Source of the DNA: an uncultured Dorea sp.
GTDB taxonomy: Bacteria; Bacillota; Clostridia; Lachnospirales; Lachnospiraceae
Direction of reading: 5' to 3'
NCBI GenBank assembly: GCA_948844705.1
Contig: CAQNVT010000095.1
Coordinates: 1 to 7,144, forward strand
DNA: 7,144 nt
The stretch's first letter is position 1. Every line of letters starts with the position of its first letter. Shown here piece after piece: positions 6,932 through 7,144 of the stretch. Made by a program: the position numbers and the translations under genes. A model generated the notes under the pieces. It was given only the letters and a program-made list of their open reading frames with translations, made no database searches and had not been told where the DNA came from.

Positions 6932-6960
6932 ATTTTCCGACATATTTCCCCAATTGTAAA
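6932..6960 (-). promoter_or_regulatory. Candidate sigma-A promoter of the minus-strand operon
   Basis: On the minus strand, TTTACA (6955-6960, five of six matches to -35) is followed by a 17-base spacer and GAAAAT (6932-6937, four of six to -10). This would give an untranslated leader of roughly 70 nt. The match is modest. The -35 box lies inside the inverted repeat at 6952-6971, which would suit repression by a protein bound there. Confidence 0.35.
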
Positions 6961-6971
6961 TTGACACAATT
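6952..6971. promoter_or_regulatory. Inverted repeat, candidate regulator operator in the divergent region
   Basis: AATTGT (6952-6957) and ACAATT (6966-6971) form a perfect inverted repeat with an eight-base spacer in the ~130-bp region between the divergent GntR gene and the operon. TTGT...ACAA-type symmetry and location fit a dimeric regulator site, GntR autoregulation being the simplest guess. The rest of 6862-6992 shows no other convincing structure. Confidence 0.4.
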
Positions 6972-6992
6972 CCCAAAGTTGAAAGCATCTTT

Positions 6993-7144
6993 TTGTCTAT
7001 TAAGGAATTATTTATCTCTCAGATTGAGGAAATGATTCTCTCAGGAGAACTCGCGCCCGGCGAGAAGCTTCCCACCGAACGTGAGATTGCCGATGAGATG
7101 AACATCAGCAAGACCATCGTACACGAGGGGATCCGGGAGCTATC
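6993..7144 (+). CDS. N-terminal part of a GntR-family transcriptional regulator, cut by window end
   Basis: About 50 codons are visible. They carry the N-terminal GntR winged-helix domain: a first helix FISQIEEMILSGEL, then PGEKLPTEREIADEM, then the recognition helix ISKTIVHEGIREL. The pattern LPTERE...S.T.V..GIREL is the GntR signature and looks closest to the FadR/FCD branch, but the effector domain lies beyond the window, so the subfamily and ligand are unknown. The frame is open back to a TAA at 6957-6959, and no ATG or GTG occurs before the first helix. TTG at 6993 is the only standard alternative start that keeps the whole helix, and it lacks a clear ribosome binding site. An earlier rare start (for example ATT at 6960) is possible. 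The gene is divergent from the flavoprotein operon and is a natural candidate for its regulator. Confidence 0.75.
   Translation, partial: MSIKELFISQIEEMILSGELAPGEKLPTEREIADEMNISKTIVHEGIREL

Noticed and set aside
6961..6992. Perfect TTGACA on the plus strand as a GntR promoter
   Set aside because: No acceptable -10 hexamer occurs 16-18 bases downstream, and a start site there would fall at or beyond the likely start codon.

Overview
The window looks like chromosomal DNA from an anaerobic Firmicute, most likely a gut-type Lachnospiraceae/Clostridia member. This is inferred from the clostridial-style enzyme I of the PTS, a cysteine-rich ferredoxin/GltD-type flavoprotein, AGGAG/AGAGGTG-type ribosome binding sites, and the tail of an Rpn/PDDEXK-family nuclease typical of these genomes. 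No species can be assigned from the sequence alone. There are no tRNA, rRNA or CRISPR signals.

Layout, left to right. Positions 1-333 (+) hold the C-terminal end of a putative Rpn/PDDEXK_2 nuclease whose start lies outside the window; this stretch is visibly more AT-rich than the rest. Positions 362-427 form an imperfect bidirectional hairpin terminator between convergent genes. From 439 to about 6855, five genes on the minus strand are packed as one probable operon. In transcription order they are a ~985-residue iron-sulfur flavoprotein, hypA, hypB, ptsI and a DeoR-family regulator. The gaps are 3, 1, 50 and 0 nt. Positions 6862-6992 form a divergent control region with a perfect 20-bp inverted repeat (6-bp arms). 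From about 6993 (+), a GntR-family regulator begins and runs off the right edge.

How the genes may work together. HypA and HypB normally deliver nickel to [NiFe]-hydrogenase precursors, but no hydrogenase subunit and no HypC/D/E/F is present here. Instead the pair is tightly coupled to a large flavoprotein: an N-terminal cysteine-rich domain, a ferredoxin domain, a GltD-like FAD/NAD(P)H module, a C-terminal ferredoxin and a lysine/alanine-rich tail. Downstream lie the energy-coupling enzyme of the sugar PTS and a sugar-type repressor. The most interesting feature is this mixed operon of redox enzyme, nickel chaperones and PTS enzyme I plus regulator. It could point to a nickel-dependent or redox process tied to carbon status, but the sequence alone does not show the target. 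The divergent GntR protein and the DeoR protein at the operon's end are the two obvious candidate regulators.
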